A DNA stretch of 64,000 bases from Cytophagales bacterium. GTDB taxonomy: Bacteria; Bacteroidota; Bacteroidia; Cytophagales; Cyclobacteriaceae. Positions within the stretch are counted from its first letter, which is position 1, and each line of letters begins with the position of its first letter. The translations under genes and the position numbers were made by a program. Location of the stretch: assembly GCA_020402945.1 (NCBI GenBank), contig JADBYQ010000011.1:79380-143379 (forward strand), written 5' to 3'. Shown here in pieces: positions 34,748 through 44,864 of the stretch. The notes under the pieces are model-generated. The model was not told where the DNA came from. It did no database searches and was given only the letters and a program-made list of their open reading frames with translations.

Positions 34748-37219
34748 ATGACTAGACTACTCCTACTTCTATTAGTTTTATTTTCGACCAACCTTTTCGC
34801 CCAAAAGAAAAAGCAGGAACTGTTACTGGCATCTTCAACCCCAACACCTTCTGCAATAGAAGGCAAAGTTAGTGGTATGAAGAAGTACCCGGGCTTCTTT
34901 GATTTTTACTATGACGAGAAGCAAGACAAGATTTTCTTGGTGATCGATAAATGGGATGCGGAGTTTATTTATGTGGAATCTGTTACCGCTGGCGTAGGGT
35001 CTAATGATATTGGGATTGATCGCAATCAATTAGGAGGCGAGCGTATTGTAAAGTTTGAGCGTAAAGGTCCCAAGGTTTTAATGACGCAGCCCAATTATTT
35101 TTATCGCGCGATTAGCACCAATGCAGCCGAACGTAAAGCAGTAACGGAGTCATTTGCACAATCGGTATTGTGGGGGTTTAAAGTCGAAGTGGAAGAGGGA
35201 GGAAAAGTATTGGTAGATGCGACCGACTTTTTATTGCAAGATGCGCATGATGTAATTGGCACATTGAAGGAAACCAAGCAAGGATCGTATTCTTTAGATA
35301 AATCCCGCTCCGCTTTTTATTTGCCACGCACAAAAAATTTCCCACAAAATTCTGAATTTGAAGTTACGCTTACGTTCACCGGGCAACCAACAGGCGGATA
35401 TATTAGAAGTGTTACACCCACCTCTTCAATCGTAACGGTACGGGAGCATCATTCATTTGTACAATTACCGGACGGCAACTTTAAGATGAGGAAGTTTGAT
35501 CCGCGTGCAGGCTATTATTCTACTTCTTTTTATGATTATGCTACTCCCATCAGCGAACCGTTGGAAAAGAGATTCATTACCCGGCATCGCTTAATAAAGA
35601 AAGATCCCACGGCAGCACTTAGTGAGCCAGTTAAGCCCATCATTTATTATATGGATCCAGGTGCACCTGAACCTATTCGTTCAGCTTTAATTGATGGCGC
35701 TCGTTGGTGGAATCAAGCCTATGAAGCGGCTGGCTATAAAGATGCTTTTCGAGTCGAACTTTTACCCGAGGATGCTGACCCGATGGATGTGCGCTACAAC
35801 ATGATCAACTGGGTACATCGCTCCACGCGGGGCTGGTCGTATGGCGGAGGGGTGACAGACCCGCGAACGGGAGAAATCATCAAGGGGCATGTCGTATTAG
35901 GTTCGCTCCGTGTGCGACAAGATTATTTGATTGCAGAAGGACTGCTTGCTCCGTATGAAGAAGGCAAGCCGGTTATAAAAGAAATGGAACAAATGGCTTT
36001 GGCTCGGTTGAGGCAATTGGCGGCCCATGAAGTAGGACACACTTTGGGATTAGCTCACGCTTATTCTTCTAGTGCCGAAAATTTATCTTCAGTGATGGAT
36101 TATCCTCACCCTGTCGCAAAATTGAATAACGGCAAAATTGATTTGAGTGAGGCTTACGATACAAAAATTGGTGCGTTCGATAAAGTATCAATTACATTTG
36201 GGTATCAGGATTTTCCACAGGGAACGGATGAAGAAAAGGCACTGGATGCAATTATTCAGAATTCGTTGAAGGCCGGCCTTACATTTTTATCCGATCAAGA
36301 TGCTCGCCCTGTTGGCGGAGCGCATCCCTACACGCACTTATGGGACAACGGCAAAGATCCGGTCGATGAATTGAATAGAGTGATGGAAGTCAGAGCAGTG
36401 GCTTTGAAAAACTTTGGAGAGAAGAATATAAAAATGGGCGCACCAATGGCAACACTGGAAGAAGTGCTGGTACCCTTGTATTTTGCCCATCGCTATCAGG
36501 CAGAGGCTGCTGTCAAAATGATAGGCGGATTAAATTATCGGTATGCGTTACGAGGAGACGGACAACCGGTTACGGAATTGCTTTCTCCTCAGCAAGAAGC
36601 AAAAGCGTTGGATGCGCTTATTAAAACCGTTGACCCCGCTGCGTTAACTTTACCTGAAAGTCTATTAAAAATAATTCCTCCTCGGCCCATTGGATATAGC
36701 CGCCATCGCGAGTTGATAAAGATTAAAACAGAATTAACATTTGACCCGATATCGGCTGCGGAAAGTGCCGCTGATCTTACGTTCAGTTTGATTCTTCACT
36801 CAGCAAGGGCAAACAGATTGATAGAGCATCACGCTAGGGATCCTAAATTAGCCGGCTTGCCGACAGTGATCGATAGATTAGTAAGTGCAACTTTTAAGTC
36901 TGCCACCAAACCAGGACTAGAGGGGGTTATTCAGATGTCAACTAATCATGTTTTGTTCACCAACTTGGCAAAGCTGGCCCTGGCGAAAAATGCGTCAGCA
37001 GAGACAAAAGCAATTGTGTTATTGAAACTCGAACAACTCAAAGGTTGGTTGCTAACCAAAACGGCCATCGATGAAGAATGGCGTGCGCACTATGCTTTTA
37101 TAGGCCGTCAGATCAATTTTATGCAGCAAAATCCAGAAGAGTTTAAGGGCGATGAACTTTTACCTGCACCGCCCGGCATGCCGATTGGCGATTCTGATTT
37201 GGAACACTGTGAGAATTAA
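34748..37219 (+). CDS. secreted zinc-dependent metalloprotease (DUF5117/DUF4953 type)
   Basis: An 823-residue exported protein from the ATG at 34748, which begins the signal peptide (MTRLLLLLLVLFSTNLFAQ); a TTG 69 bases earlier is unlikely. The zinc site HEVGHTLGLAHAYSSS fits HExxHxxGxxH, with a downstream Met-turn-like SSVMDYPHP, as in metzincins. The N-terminal part (about 40-330) is the DUF5117/5118-type region and the C-terminal 350 residues are helical. Members are common in Bacteroidota and function as predicted periplasmic or surface peptidases. No inhibitor or partner gene is adjacent. Confidence 0.9.
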   Translation: MTRLLLLLLVLFSTNLFAQKKKQELLLASSTPTPSAIEGKVSGMKKYPGFFDFYYDEKQDKIFLVIDKWDAEFIYVESVTAGVGSNDIGIDRNQLGGERIVKFERKGPKVLMTQPNYFYRAISTNAAERKAVTESFAQSVLWGFKVEVEEGGKVLVDATDFLLQDAHDVIGTLKETKQGSYSLDKSRSAFYLPRTKNFPQNSEFEVTLTFTGQPTGGYIRSVTPTSSIVTVREHHSFVQLPDGNFKMRKFDPRAGYYSTSFYDYATPISEPLEKRFITRHRLIKKDPTAALSEPVKPIIYYMDPGAPEPIRSALIDGARWWNQAYEAAGYKDAFRVELLPEDADPMDVRYNMINWVHRSTRGWSYGGGVTDPRTGEIIKGHVVLGSLRVRQDYLIAEGLLAPYEEGKPVIKEMEQMALARLRQLAAHEVGHTLGLAHAYSSSAENLSSVMDYPHPVAKLNNGKIDLSEAYDTKIGAFDKVSITFGYQDFPQGTDEEKALDAIIQNSLKAGLTFLSDQDARPVGGAHPYTHLWDNGKDPVDELNRVMEVRAVALKNFGEKNIKMGAPMATLEEVLVPLYFAHRYQAEAAVKMIGGLNYRYALRGDGQPVTELLSPQQEAKALDALIKTVDPAALTLPESLLKIIPPRPIGYSRHRELIKIKTELTFDPISAAESAADLTFSLILHSARANRLIEHHARDPKLAGLPTVIDRLVSATFKSATKPGLEGVIQMSTNHVLFTNLAKLALAKNASAETKAIVLLKLEQLKGWLLTKTAIDEEWRAHYAFIGRQINFMQQNPEEFKGDELLPAPPGMPIGDSDLEHCEN

Positions 37220-37327
37220 TTGGAATCTACTGAAAAGCTCTTGTATGTAAGGTTTGATGTGTTTTTCTAGCTTTTACAGTACCTGCAAAAGCTACATTTA
37301 AGATTGGATTTGAACCGTTTTGTACAA

Positions 37328-39226
37328 ATGAGCAGGTTTTGTTTACAGTTCTCTTTGCTAATTTTTTTTGCAAATACTGCCTTTTCGCAATCCCCTGCCA
37401 GCGACAGCCTATTGGGTAAAGCATTAGCAGCACCAATGGACACCACAAGAGTATTGTTACTTAATGATGTTGCCACCTCGCTTCGAGAGGCGGATAACAA
37501 CCGGGCACTTCAATTTGCTGAACAAGCAAGAGATTTAGCAACAAAACTGCAATACAAAAAAGGTTTGGCAAAGGTGCAAGCTAACATTGGATGGATGTAT
37601 TACCGTCAGGGGAAGTATGCCAAATCTTTGAAAGTCTCATCGGAAGCGCTTCTGATGAATCAGGAAATTGGTGATGAAAAGGAAATTGCTAACTGCCTAA
37701 ACAATATTGGGGCAGTAAACGTTGAACACAAGCTTTATGATGCAGCAATAGCAAATTATAAAAAAGCCTATCAACTAGGGGTCAAGCTTAACGTGACTGC
37801 AATCAAAAGTCGAAGTCTAAACAATATCTCTTTTGCTTTTTTAAGAACTCGTCAGTTAGACTCCGCGCGGCACTACGCACTACGGGCTATTGATGAAAAT
37901 GTTAACGATGACTTCAGGACGGCATTTTCAAAAAGAACGTTAGGTGATATTTTTTTTGAGGAAAGTAATTACAAAGCAGCTTTAGAGAAATGGCAAAACT
38001 GCTTAAAGTCGTCAATCCAATCAAACAACAATTATCTTATCTCTTCCACCCTTATTCGACTAGGTAAAATTCACCTGAAGCTGGGAAAAACGGAGCAAGC
38101 ATTGGTTTACTTAAATCAATCTTTGCCAATATCAAAGATGAATAACTATACACGAGAATTAGAAGATGCGTTTAATTTATTGGCAGAGATTTATGTAATC
38201 AAAAGCGATTTCAAAAAGGCTTATCAATTCAAAAATCAATATCTCGCATTACATGATTCGTTGAGCGAGCAGCGAAATGGTGAACAAATGGCTATTGCTC
38301 AAGCTCAATTTGAATCTGATATAAAAAATTCGCAAATAGAATTATTGACCAAAGATGCATTACTCAAAGAGAATGAACTAAGATTACAACGGACATTAAA
38401 GTATGTAGGGATAGGGGGCATGCTTCTATTGTCCGCTCTGGTGCTGATGTTAATGAGAACAAATAGAAGGAGCCATTCCATCAATAAAATATTGGCCGAG
38501 AAGAATATCTTTATCAATGAACAAACGCAGCAGTTGGAGGCATTAAATTCCACAAAGGACAAACTCTTTTCGATCATTGGCCATGATCTACGCAGCCCGT
38601 TGAATAGCCTAAGGGGCATGATGGATTTGTTGAACAAGTCTATTTTAACGCAAGACGAATTTGTTGCATTCTCAAAAAAAATCAAAACGAACGTAGACTA
38701 CGTTTATGCTGACCTCGACAATCTGTTGAGTTGGGCGCAATCACAGCAAAAGGGATTAAAGTCTGCCGTTGAGGAGCTTGGCTTGTATGATGTGATTATT
38801 GAGAAAGTTCAACTTTTGACTGAGAGTAGTTCGGTCAAAGCCATAACCATTAACGTGGAGGTTGGTCAAGACTTGCGGGTGCGAGCCGATAAAAATCAAC
38901 TTGGATTGATAGTCAGAAACCTCGTCAGTAATGCAATCAAGTTTAGTAACGAGGGCGGTGTGGTTATCATCCGAGCTATAAAGAAGAAGGATCAAGTTGA
39001 AATTTCTGTCACTGATAAAGGTGTAGGAATTGATGTAGCTGATACAGAAAAACTTTTTCGGGCGGGAGTTAATTTTTCAAAGCCGGGTACCAAAAACGAA
39101 AAAGGAATTGGCCTGGGGCTCTTGCTGGTCAAAGAATTCGTTGAACTTAATAATGGAACGATTCACGTAACAAGTAAATTGGGCGCGGGCTCAACTTTTA
39201 CTTTTTCTCTACCGGCCAAGGTTTAG
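37328..39226 (+). CDS. TPR-sensor histidine kinase
   Basis: A 632-residue inner-membrane kinase. It has a signal peptide (about 1-21), a periplasmic array of about six or seven tetratricopeptide repeats (50-320), a short coiled coil, one membrane helix (about 358-378), then the cytosolic kinase: His419 in IIGHDLRSPLNSLRG, the N box NLVSNAIKFSN, and the G boxes DKGVGID and GIGLGLLLVKEF. The start at 37328 is chosen for the signal peptide. No response regulator gene adjoins it, so it is an orphan kinase. Periplasmic TPRs suggest sensing through protein or peptide contact. Confidence 0.93.
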   Translation: MSRFCLQFSLLIFFANTAFSQSPASDSLLGKALAAPMDTTRVLLLNDVATSLREADNNRALQFAEQARDLATKLQYKKGLAKVQANIGWMYYRQGKYAKSLKVSSEALLMNQEIGDEKEIANCLNNIGAVNVEHKLYDAAIANYKKAYQLGVKLNVTAIKSRSLNNISFAFLRTRQLDSARHYALRAIDENVNDDFRTAFSKRTLGDIFFEESNYKAALEKWQNCLKSSIQSNNNYLISSTLIRLGKIHLKLGKTEQALVYLNQSLPISKMNNYTRELEDAFNLLAEIYVIKSDFKKAYQFKNQYLALHDSLSEQRNGEQMAIAQAQFESDIKNSQIELLTKDALLKENELRLQRTLKYVGIGGMLLLSALVLMLMRTNRRSHSINKILAEKNIFINEQTQQLEALNSTKDKLFSIIGHDLRSPLNSLRGMMDLLNKSILTQDEFVAFSKKIKTNVDYVYADLDNLLSWAQSQQKGLKSAVEELGLYDVIIEKVQLLTESSSVKAITINVEVGQDLRVRADKNQLGLIVRNLVSNAIKFSNEGGVVIIRAIKKKDQVEISVTDKGVGIDVADTEKLFRAGVNFSKPGTKNEKGIGLGLLLVKEFVELNNGTIHVTSKLGAGSTFTFSLPAKV

Positions 39227-39321
39227 AGTTTGTGCCCACTTGGCCATCATAAAAACCACTCCTGTAAGGCCGCCCGAAACTTAGTCAAAACTTCTTACCT
39301 TTTCGGCTCAAGTTTAATTTT

Positions 39322-41073
39322 ATGGTCGAAAGAAGATTTATTCAACGAATTACAGGGGGAGTTTTGGCACTGCTGGTTTGTAGCTTCTCACTTTTTGCAC
39401 AAGACGAAAAGGAGCTCAAGCCTGTAACCCGAACCTATGCCATTACAAATGTTAATGTCGTGCCGACTCCCGGAAAAAAAATAGATATGGCCACCATATT
39501 GATCAAAGATGGTTTGATCACAGCAGTAGGCAAAGGGATCGCTATCCCTGCCGATGCAATAGTCATCAAGGCAGATTCGATGTATGTGTATGCAGGGTTT
39601 ATTGATGGCCTGTCGAGAGTAGGTGTTACAAAGCCCAAAGAAGAAATTAGCCGTGAGCGTGTCAAAGATCCAGGGAATCCTGCTCCCGAAAGAGCAGGTA
39701 TCACTCCTCAAAATGATGTTCGTGGTTCGTTAAATGCTTCCGATAAATCAATCGAAGATCTTCGAAACATTGGATTTACGGTGGCACAGGTTGTTCCATA
39801 TGGAAACCTATTACCTGGACAGGGCAGCATCGTTCTATTGAGCGGTAAGTCGGCAGATCAAATGGTATTGGTCAGTAATTCTTCGTTGTATTCTGAGTTG
39901 TCAGGTGCCAACGGTGTATATCCAAATACAACAATGGCCGTAATCGCCAAGTGGAGGGAATTGTATCGGCAGGCTTCTCAAGCAAAATCGTATCAGAGTT
40001 TGTATGCATCTAATAGGGTTGGGTTAGAAAGACCGGGTAGTGATCGCGTGTTGGAAGCTTTTTATCCCGTGATCGATCAAAGAATTCCAGTGTTATTCAA
40101 ATCGGAAAAAATGTTAGATGCACATCGGATATTGACATTGAAATCTGATTTAGGTTTTTCTTTGGTGATGGCCGATGTAAAAGAGGGCTGGCCAGTGCTA
40201 AGCAAGATCAAAGTTTCTGGCGCCAAGGTTTTCTTATCACTTGATTTGCCCGAAGAAGCAAAAAAAGATGATAAGAAGAGTGGAGGCAAATCAGATAAAA
40301 AGGCAGACTCTACCAAAGCCAAAGAAGTAGCTAAGCCTAAGACAGCAGCAGATCTTGAGAGAGATGCGTTGGAAAAAAGAAAATCTGAAGCAATTGCTAA
40401 TTATACAACTCAGGCAAGTGTCTTTAATAAAGCGGGTGTTTCGTTTGGCTTTTCGTCATTGAGCGCCAAGCCAAAAGACATTCCTGCCAATCTTCGAAGA
40501 ATGATTGCGGCAGGTTTATCGGAAGATGCGGCCTTAGCTGCGTTGACCACGACACCGGCACAATTGCTCGGTTTGTCTGATCGAATGGGAACCGTGGAAA
40601 ATGGTAAAATGGCTAACCTCGTTATTTCAGATAAATCGTATTTCAATGAGAAAGCGAAAGTGCGCTACGTTTTTGTTGATGGTGTGATGTACAAACTAGA
40701 AGTGAAAGAGGAAAACCTGCATGCCGGACAGGCAGGGAAAGCTGACCCCAATGCAAAAGTAGAGATAGAGGGAAGCTGGTCTACTGTTACTCAAACTCCA
40801 CAAGGCAGCAACGATGGAAAAGTGACGTTTAAAAAGGACGGAAGCGGGTACAAGGGAACTATTTCCGGGGGTAGAATGCCTGCCCCGGCAGATTTGACTT
40901 CCGTCACCTTGGAAGGAAATAAGTTGTCTTACTCTTACTCACTTAGTTTTGGTGGCAATTCGATTAAGGTAGACGTGGAGGCAACGGTAGAAGGCGATTC
41001 ATTCAAAGGGAATGCAAGCATTGGACTTCGTGGAAGTTTCTCCATTGAAGGAACAAAAAATCCTAAAAACTAA
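39322..41073 (+). CDS. amidohydrolase-fold protein lacking metal ligands, with C-terminal beta domain
   Basis: A 583-residue exported protein (signal peptide about 1-26). It keeps the amidohydrolase composite sandwich (TILIKDGLITAVGKGI, GFIDG) and the C-terminal end of the barrel (TTTPAQLLGLSDRMGTVENGKMANLVI), but where active members have HxH after the PGFID strand this one has IDGLSRVG, and no other metal-binding His is obvious. A Lys/Ala/Asp linker (about 310-345) interrupts the barrel. The last 100 residues form a separate beta-sandwich-like domain. Probably non-catalytic. First of three tandem relatives; 17 bases to the next. Confidence 0.8.
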   Translation: MVERRFIQRITGGVLALLVCSFSLFAQDEKELKPVTRTYAITNVNVVPTPGKKIDMATILIKDGLITAVGKGIAIPADAIVIKADSMYVYAGFIDGLSRVGVTKPKEEISRERVKDPGNPAPERAGITPQNDVRGSLNASDKSIEDLRNIGFTVAQVVPYGNLLPGQGSIVLLSGKSADQMVLVSNSSLYSELSGANGVYPNTTMAVIAKWRELYRQASQAKSYQSLYASNRVGLERPGSDRVLEAFYPVIDQRIPVLFKSEKMLDAHRILTLKSDLGFSLVMADVKEGWPVLSKIKVSGAKVFLSLDLPEEAKKDDKKSGGKSDKKADSTKAKEVAKPKTAADLERDALEKRKSEAIANYTTQASVFNKAGVSFGFSSLSAKPKDIPANLRRMIAAGLSEDAALAALTTTPAQLLGLSDRMGTVENGKMANLVISDKSYFNEKAKVRYVFVDGVMYKLEVKEENLHAGQAGKADPNAKVEIEGSWSTVTQTPQGSNDGKVTFKKDGSGYKGTISGGRMPAPADLTSVTLEGNKLSYSYSLSFGGNSIKVDVEATVEGDSFKGNASIGLRGSFSIEGTKNPKN

Positions 41074-41090
41074 GACTTAAAAAAATTGAT

Positions 41091-42473
41091 ATGAAGAAAT
41101 TATTCGTACTGCTCTTTTCAAGTTTTATTCTGCTTGGCGCAATGGCTCAAGTGGATAAAGGAAATTTGTTGATTAAAAATGGAACGGTCATCACCATCAC
41201 TAAAGGCAATTTAGAACAAACCGATGTGCTGATTAAAGATGGAAAGATTGCCCAGATAGGAAAAAATATAACTGCTCCGGCAGGCATCAAAACAGTAGAT
41301 GCGTCCGGCCATTTTGTAATGCCCGGGATTATAGATGCACACTCGCACATTGCTTTGGATGGAATCAATGAAGGCACAAATCCTATCACTCCTGAGGTAA
41401 ATGAAAGTGACGTTATCAATCCATTCCAAATAGGAATCTATCGTGCGTTAGGCGGAGGAATCACAACAGTGCACGCCATGCACGGATCAGCCAACGCGAT
41501 TGGTGGCCAATGTGAGACGATCAAGTTACGTTATGGCACGTTCGATCCCGAAGTATTGAAAATGGACGGAGCACCTCGCACCATAAAATTTGCGCTAGGT
41601 GAAAACCCTACTCGTAGTCATGGAGAAGGGAGTGGCATTGTGCCCCGCACGCGAATGGGGGTGGAGTTTGTGATACGTCAGGCTTTTACTGAAGCAAAGG
41701 AATATTCCGAGAAATGGAACCAATACAACAAAGCTAAATTAGTAAAGGGCTTTCGGGGAGCACCTCCAACTTATAGCTACAGACATGAAGTGTTGTCTGA
41801 TATTCTGAACGATAAAATAATCGTTCATTGCCACAGCTACCGTGCAGATGAGATTTATATGATGTTAAAAGTGTGCAAAGACTTTGGTATTAAACGCATT
41901 GTATTTCAACACGTAAATGAAGGATTCAAAGTGGCGCCCGAGTTGGCTGCACAAGGAGCGATGGCTTCTGTATTCTCTGACTGGTGGGCTTATAAATTTG
42001 AAGTGTATTATTCTACGGCCTACAATGCAGCGATACTTGCAAAAAACGGGGTAGTTACCTCTATCAATTCAGACGATGGAGAAATGATGCGCCACTTGTA
42101 TCATGAAGCGGGTAAAACGCAAAAGTATGGTGGATTGAGCGATGAAGAAGCGTTGGCACTAATCACTATCAACCCTGCTAAACAATTGGGTATAGAAAAC
42201 AGAGTTGGCTCTTTGGAGGTAGGAAAAGAAGCTGATATAGCGATCTTTAAGAATCACCCCTTGTCGATATATGGCGTGCCAATGTTTACGATTGTAGATG
42301 GTATCATACGCTTTGATCGCGAGAAAGACCCCGATGACATGAGGCTAATGGTAGATCCCAAACAAGCCATTGAAACGGCTACTTTCAGAGACAAACTTTC
42401 CGATCAAGATCATTGCATGGAAGGTGCAGAGTTTATTTTGGATTCAGAATTATTTAATGCCAACAAGAAATAA
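41091..42473 (+). CDS. amidohydrolase, catalytic member of the trio
   Basis: A 460-residue exported metal-dependent hydrolase (signal peptide about 1-19). Metal and catalytic residues are all visible: HSH in IDAHSHIALDG, His of HAMHGSANAIGG, His residues in IVHCHSYRADE and FQHVNEGF, and the Asp of SINSDDGEMMRH. It resembles the imidazolonepropionase/dipeptidase branch. The substrate is unknown; an amide or peptide in the periplasm is likely. It lies 17 bases after one relative and one base before the next, both with degenerate active sites, so the three may form a complex. Confidence 0.88.
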   Translation: MKKLFVLLFSSFILLGAMAQVDKGNLLIKNGTVITITKGNLEQTDVLIKDGKIAQIGKNITAPAGIKTVDASGHFVMPGIIDAHSHIALDGINEGTNPITPEVNESDVINPFQIGIYRALGGGITTVHAMHGSANAIGGQCETIKLRYGTFDPEVLKMDGAPRTIKFALGENPTRSHGEGSGIVPRTRMGVEFVIRQAFTEAKEYSEKWNQYNKAKLVKGFRGAPPTYSYRHEVLSDILNDKIIVHCHSYRADEIYMMLKVCKDFGIKRIVFQHVNEGFKVAPELAAQGAMASVFSDWWAYKFEVYYSTAYNAAILAKNGVVTSINSDDGEMMRHLYHEAGKTQKYGGLSDEEALALITINPAKQLGIENRVGSLEVGKEADIAIFKNHPLSIYGVPMFTIVDGIIRFDREKDPDDMRLMVDPKQAIETATFRDKLSDQDHCMEGAEFILDSELFNANKK

Positions 42474-42474
42474 G

Positions 42475-43779
42475 ATGAAAGGATTACAAACAATAATGGG
42501 TTTACTGACAGCCATCGTCTGTATAGTAGTGTTGCGCGTTGAGGCGCAAAGCCCAAAGGGAAAATATGGAAATGTGGCGTTGACCAACGCAACGATTGAA
42601 ACCGTTACGAAAGGCACTATTCAAAATGGGACTGTGCTAATAACAGATGGAAAAATTACCGCAGTTGGCAGTAATGTGTCTATACCCACAGGAACAGAAG
42701 TTATTGACTGCAAGGGGCAATTCATCTACCCTGGTATGATTGATGCGGGAACAAATCTTGGCATGAGCGAAATCAGTTCTGTCGCTCGGACCACCGACTT
42801 CAATGAAATTGGAGAAGTGATTCCGCAGATGAAAGCGTTGACTGCAGTGAACCCAAATGCAAGCGCTATTCCTGTTACGAGGGTGAGCGGTGTAACTACA
42901 GCTCTGTCTATTCCCACTGGTGGGATGTTGTCAGGAACTGCCGCTTTGATCAATCTACATGGTTATACACCCGACCAAATGTTTGCCGGGTTTGAGGGTA
43001 TTGTTTTGAATTTTCCAAACACTGGGCGGAGAGGTTTTTTTGACCGAAGAACAGATGAAGAAATAAAGAAAGCATCAGACAAGGCGCTAGCAAGCCTGAA
43101 CGATGTTTGGGAAAAAGCCACTCAATATCAAAAGCTAGATTCTGCGACAAAAGGAAAAGCCGGTTACTATCCTGAGTTGCAAGCGTTGATTCCAGTTCTA
43201 CGTGGAGAGCAAACATTGTTGGTGGAAGTAAATGCATCTAAAGATATTCAGGCTGCTTTGAAATGGTTGAAAGAAAAGAAAGTGAAGAAGTCAATTTTAA
43301 CGGGCGTTGCTGAAGGTTGGAGAGTGGCTGAAGAAATTGCGAAGTCCGGCATTCCGGTTATAACGGGCGGAGTTTTGGAATTACCTACCCGTGATTATGA
43401 TCGCTATGATAAAGCATATGCCAATCCTGGGTTACTAAAAAAGGCAGGTGTGAAGGTCGCTATCAAGTCTGAGAGCAACAACAACAACTACCGCAACTTA
43501 CCCTACCATGCGGGCTTTGCTGTAGCGTATGGTATGAATAAAGATGATGCATTGAAAGCCATTACGATTATTCCGGCTGAATTACTTGGGGTCGCCAACA
43601 AATTGGGTTCAATAGAAGTGGGTAAGAGTGCCACGCTTTTCATTTGCAATGGCGACCCGTTTGAAACGAAGACTCAGGTTTCTCATGTATTTATTGAAGG
43701 GTGGAGTATGCCGATGGTAAGCCGCCAGACTGAATTATACAATGAATTCCTAAAGCGCGAGCCTGGGGTGAAGAAGTAA
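42475..43779 (+). CDS. amidohydrolase-fold protein lacking metal ligands
   Basis: A 434-residue exported protein from the ATG one base after the previous stop (signal peptide about 1-22, ending RVEAQ). It has the amidohydrolase sandwich (VLITDGKITAVGSNVS, YPGMID) and the C-terminal AITIIPAELLGVANKLGSIEVGKSATLFI, but the HxH strand reads IDAGTNLGMSE, so the metal site is absent. It is a shorter relative of the protein at 39322 without the extra domain. Likely a pseudo-enzyme or partner subunit of the catalytic middle gene. Confidence 0.8.
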   Translation: MKGLQTIMGLLTAIVCIVVLRVEAQSPKGKYGNVALTNATIETVTKGTIQNGTVLITDGKITAVGSNVSIPTGTEVIDCKGQFIYPGMIDAGTNLGMSEISSVARTTDFNEIGEVIPQMKALTAVNPNASAIPVTRVSGVTTALSIPTGGMLSGTAALINLHGYTPDQMFAGFEGIVLNFPNTGRRGFFDRRTDEEIKKASDKALASLNDVWEKATQYQKLDSATKGKAGYYPELQALIPVLRGEQTLLVEVNASKDIQAALKWLKEKKVKKSILTGVAEGWRVAEEIAKSGIPVITGGVLELPTRDYDRYDKAYANPGLLKKAGVKVAIKSESNNNNYRNLPYHAGFAVAYGMNKDDALKAITIIPAELLGVANKLGSIEVGKSATLFICNGDPFETKTQVSHVFIEGWSMPMVSRQTELYNEFLKREPGVKK

Positions 43780-43787
43780 ATTAGTTT

Positions 43788-43855
43788 AAAGTTGAAAGTT
43801 TGATGTGTCGCTCACTATGAGCTTTCAACTTTAAGCTTTGAATTTTCAACTTTTT
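43788..43855. repeat. AT-rich inverted repeat between convergent genes
   Basis: AAAGTTGAAAG (43788-43798) pairs perfectly with CTTTCAACTTT (43822-43832), followed by AAGCTTTGAATTTTCAAC and T-runs. It resembles the tract at 5642-5769 and probably acts as a bidirectional terminator for the amidohydrolase operon and the methyltransferase gene. Confidence 0.6.
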
Positions 43856-44643
43856 CTAAATTCTCTTTGTCTCATCGCTTCGTACACCACGACCGCAGCA
43901 GCATTTGAAACATTCATACTATCAATTTTGCCCAGCATCGGGATGATTATGTTTGCTTTTGAATTTTTTACCCAAACATCTGATAAGCCAGTGGCTTCGG
44001 TTCCCATGACAATGGCGGAAGGTTGAGTGAAATCAGTTTGATGATAGAGCTTAGAGGCTTTCAGGTAGGTACAAAAAATAGAGATATTGTTTTTGTGTAG
44101 CCACTCAATGGTTTCTTCTGAAGAAGCTGCAGCGAGTTGATTGGTAAAAACACAACCTACACTGGATCGAATAACGTTTGGATTGTAAAAGTCAGTTTGC
44201 GGATCGCAGATGATTACAGCATCTACAGCTGCAGCATCGGCCGTTCTTAAAACGGCACCTAAGTTACCGGGTTTTTCTACGCCTTCTAAAATGAGAATGA
44301 GAGGATTCTTACTTAATTGGATACCATCCAGTTGATGTGTCTTTTGCTCTGCTACCGCCAAAATCCCACCAGTACTTTCTCGAATAGCAATTTTATCAAA
44401 CACTTCCTTTGAAACGGGTATGAGTAGTTTGTCTTCTAACGGAAGTTCAGCCAATTCTTTCTCGCTCACGATCTCATCGCAGAAAAAAAGATTGCCGATT
44501 TTATATCCGGCTTCCAAAGCCAATGCAATTTCTCTTTTACCTTCGATGATAAAGAGTTGCTGTTTTCTTCGCTCGCGTGGCTTTTCTAAGGCAAGCAGGC
44601 TCTTTACTTTCGGATTTTGGGTGCTGGTGATTTTGAAATGCAT
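43846..44643 (-). CDS. SpoU/TrmH-family RNA methyltransferase
   Basis: A 265-residue SPOUT ribose methyltransferase with an N-terminal substrate-binding domain (about 5-100) of the L30e type and the knot domain: ILEGVEKPGNLGAVLRTAD with the catalytic Arg, SAIVMGTEATGLSD, and IIPMLGKIDSMNVSNAAAVVVYE. This two-domain layout fits the RlmB/TsnR-like branch acting on 23S rRNA, as distinct from trmH at 14.1 kb. The exact target nucleotide is not inferable. Confidence 0.88.
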   Translation of the reverse strand: MHFKITSTQNPKVKSLLALEKPRERRKQQLFIIEGKREIALALEAGYKIGNLFFCDEIVSEKELAELPLEDKLLIPVSKEVFDKIAIRESTGGILAVAEQKTHQLDGIQLSKNPLILILEGVEKPGNLGAVLRTADAAAVDAVIICDPQTDFYNPNVIRSSVGCVFTNQLAAASSEETIEWLHKNNISIFCTYLKASKLYHQTDFTQPSAIVMGTEATGLSDVWVKNSKANIIIPMLGKIDSMNVSNAAAVVVYEAMRQREFRKS

Positions 44644-44679
44644 GGTGATTCAAAATTAGACATTCAAATCGAAAGTGAT

Positions 44680-44862
44680 GCACGTTGCGGGTTTCCGGTT
44701 TCCAGTTTTCGGGCTTCGATAATTAAACTCCCGACTGTTTTAAGCCCGAAGGCCGCAGTCCTAAACTCTTGGATTCAAACTTCTACGCTAATTTGCAATG
44801 TTTACAAACCGGGAACTGGCAAACCAGCAACCAGAAACTGGTAACAGGTAACTATATTTACG
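44680..44862. repeat. degenerate repeat spacer with promoter-like end
   Basis: The spacer carries repeated CCGGTTTCCAG/CCAGAAACTGG-type words on both strands (for example GGGTTTCCGGTTTCCAG, then AACCAGCAACCAGAAACTGG), which can pair. It ends in TATATTTA (44853-44860), near TAnnTTTG, just before the methyltransferase ATG. Confidence 0.5.
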
Positions 44863-44864
44863 CC

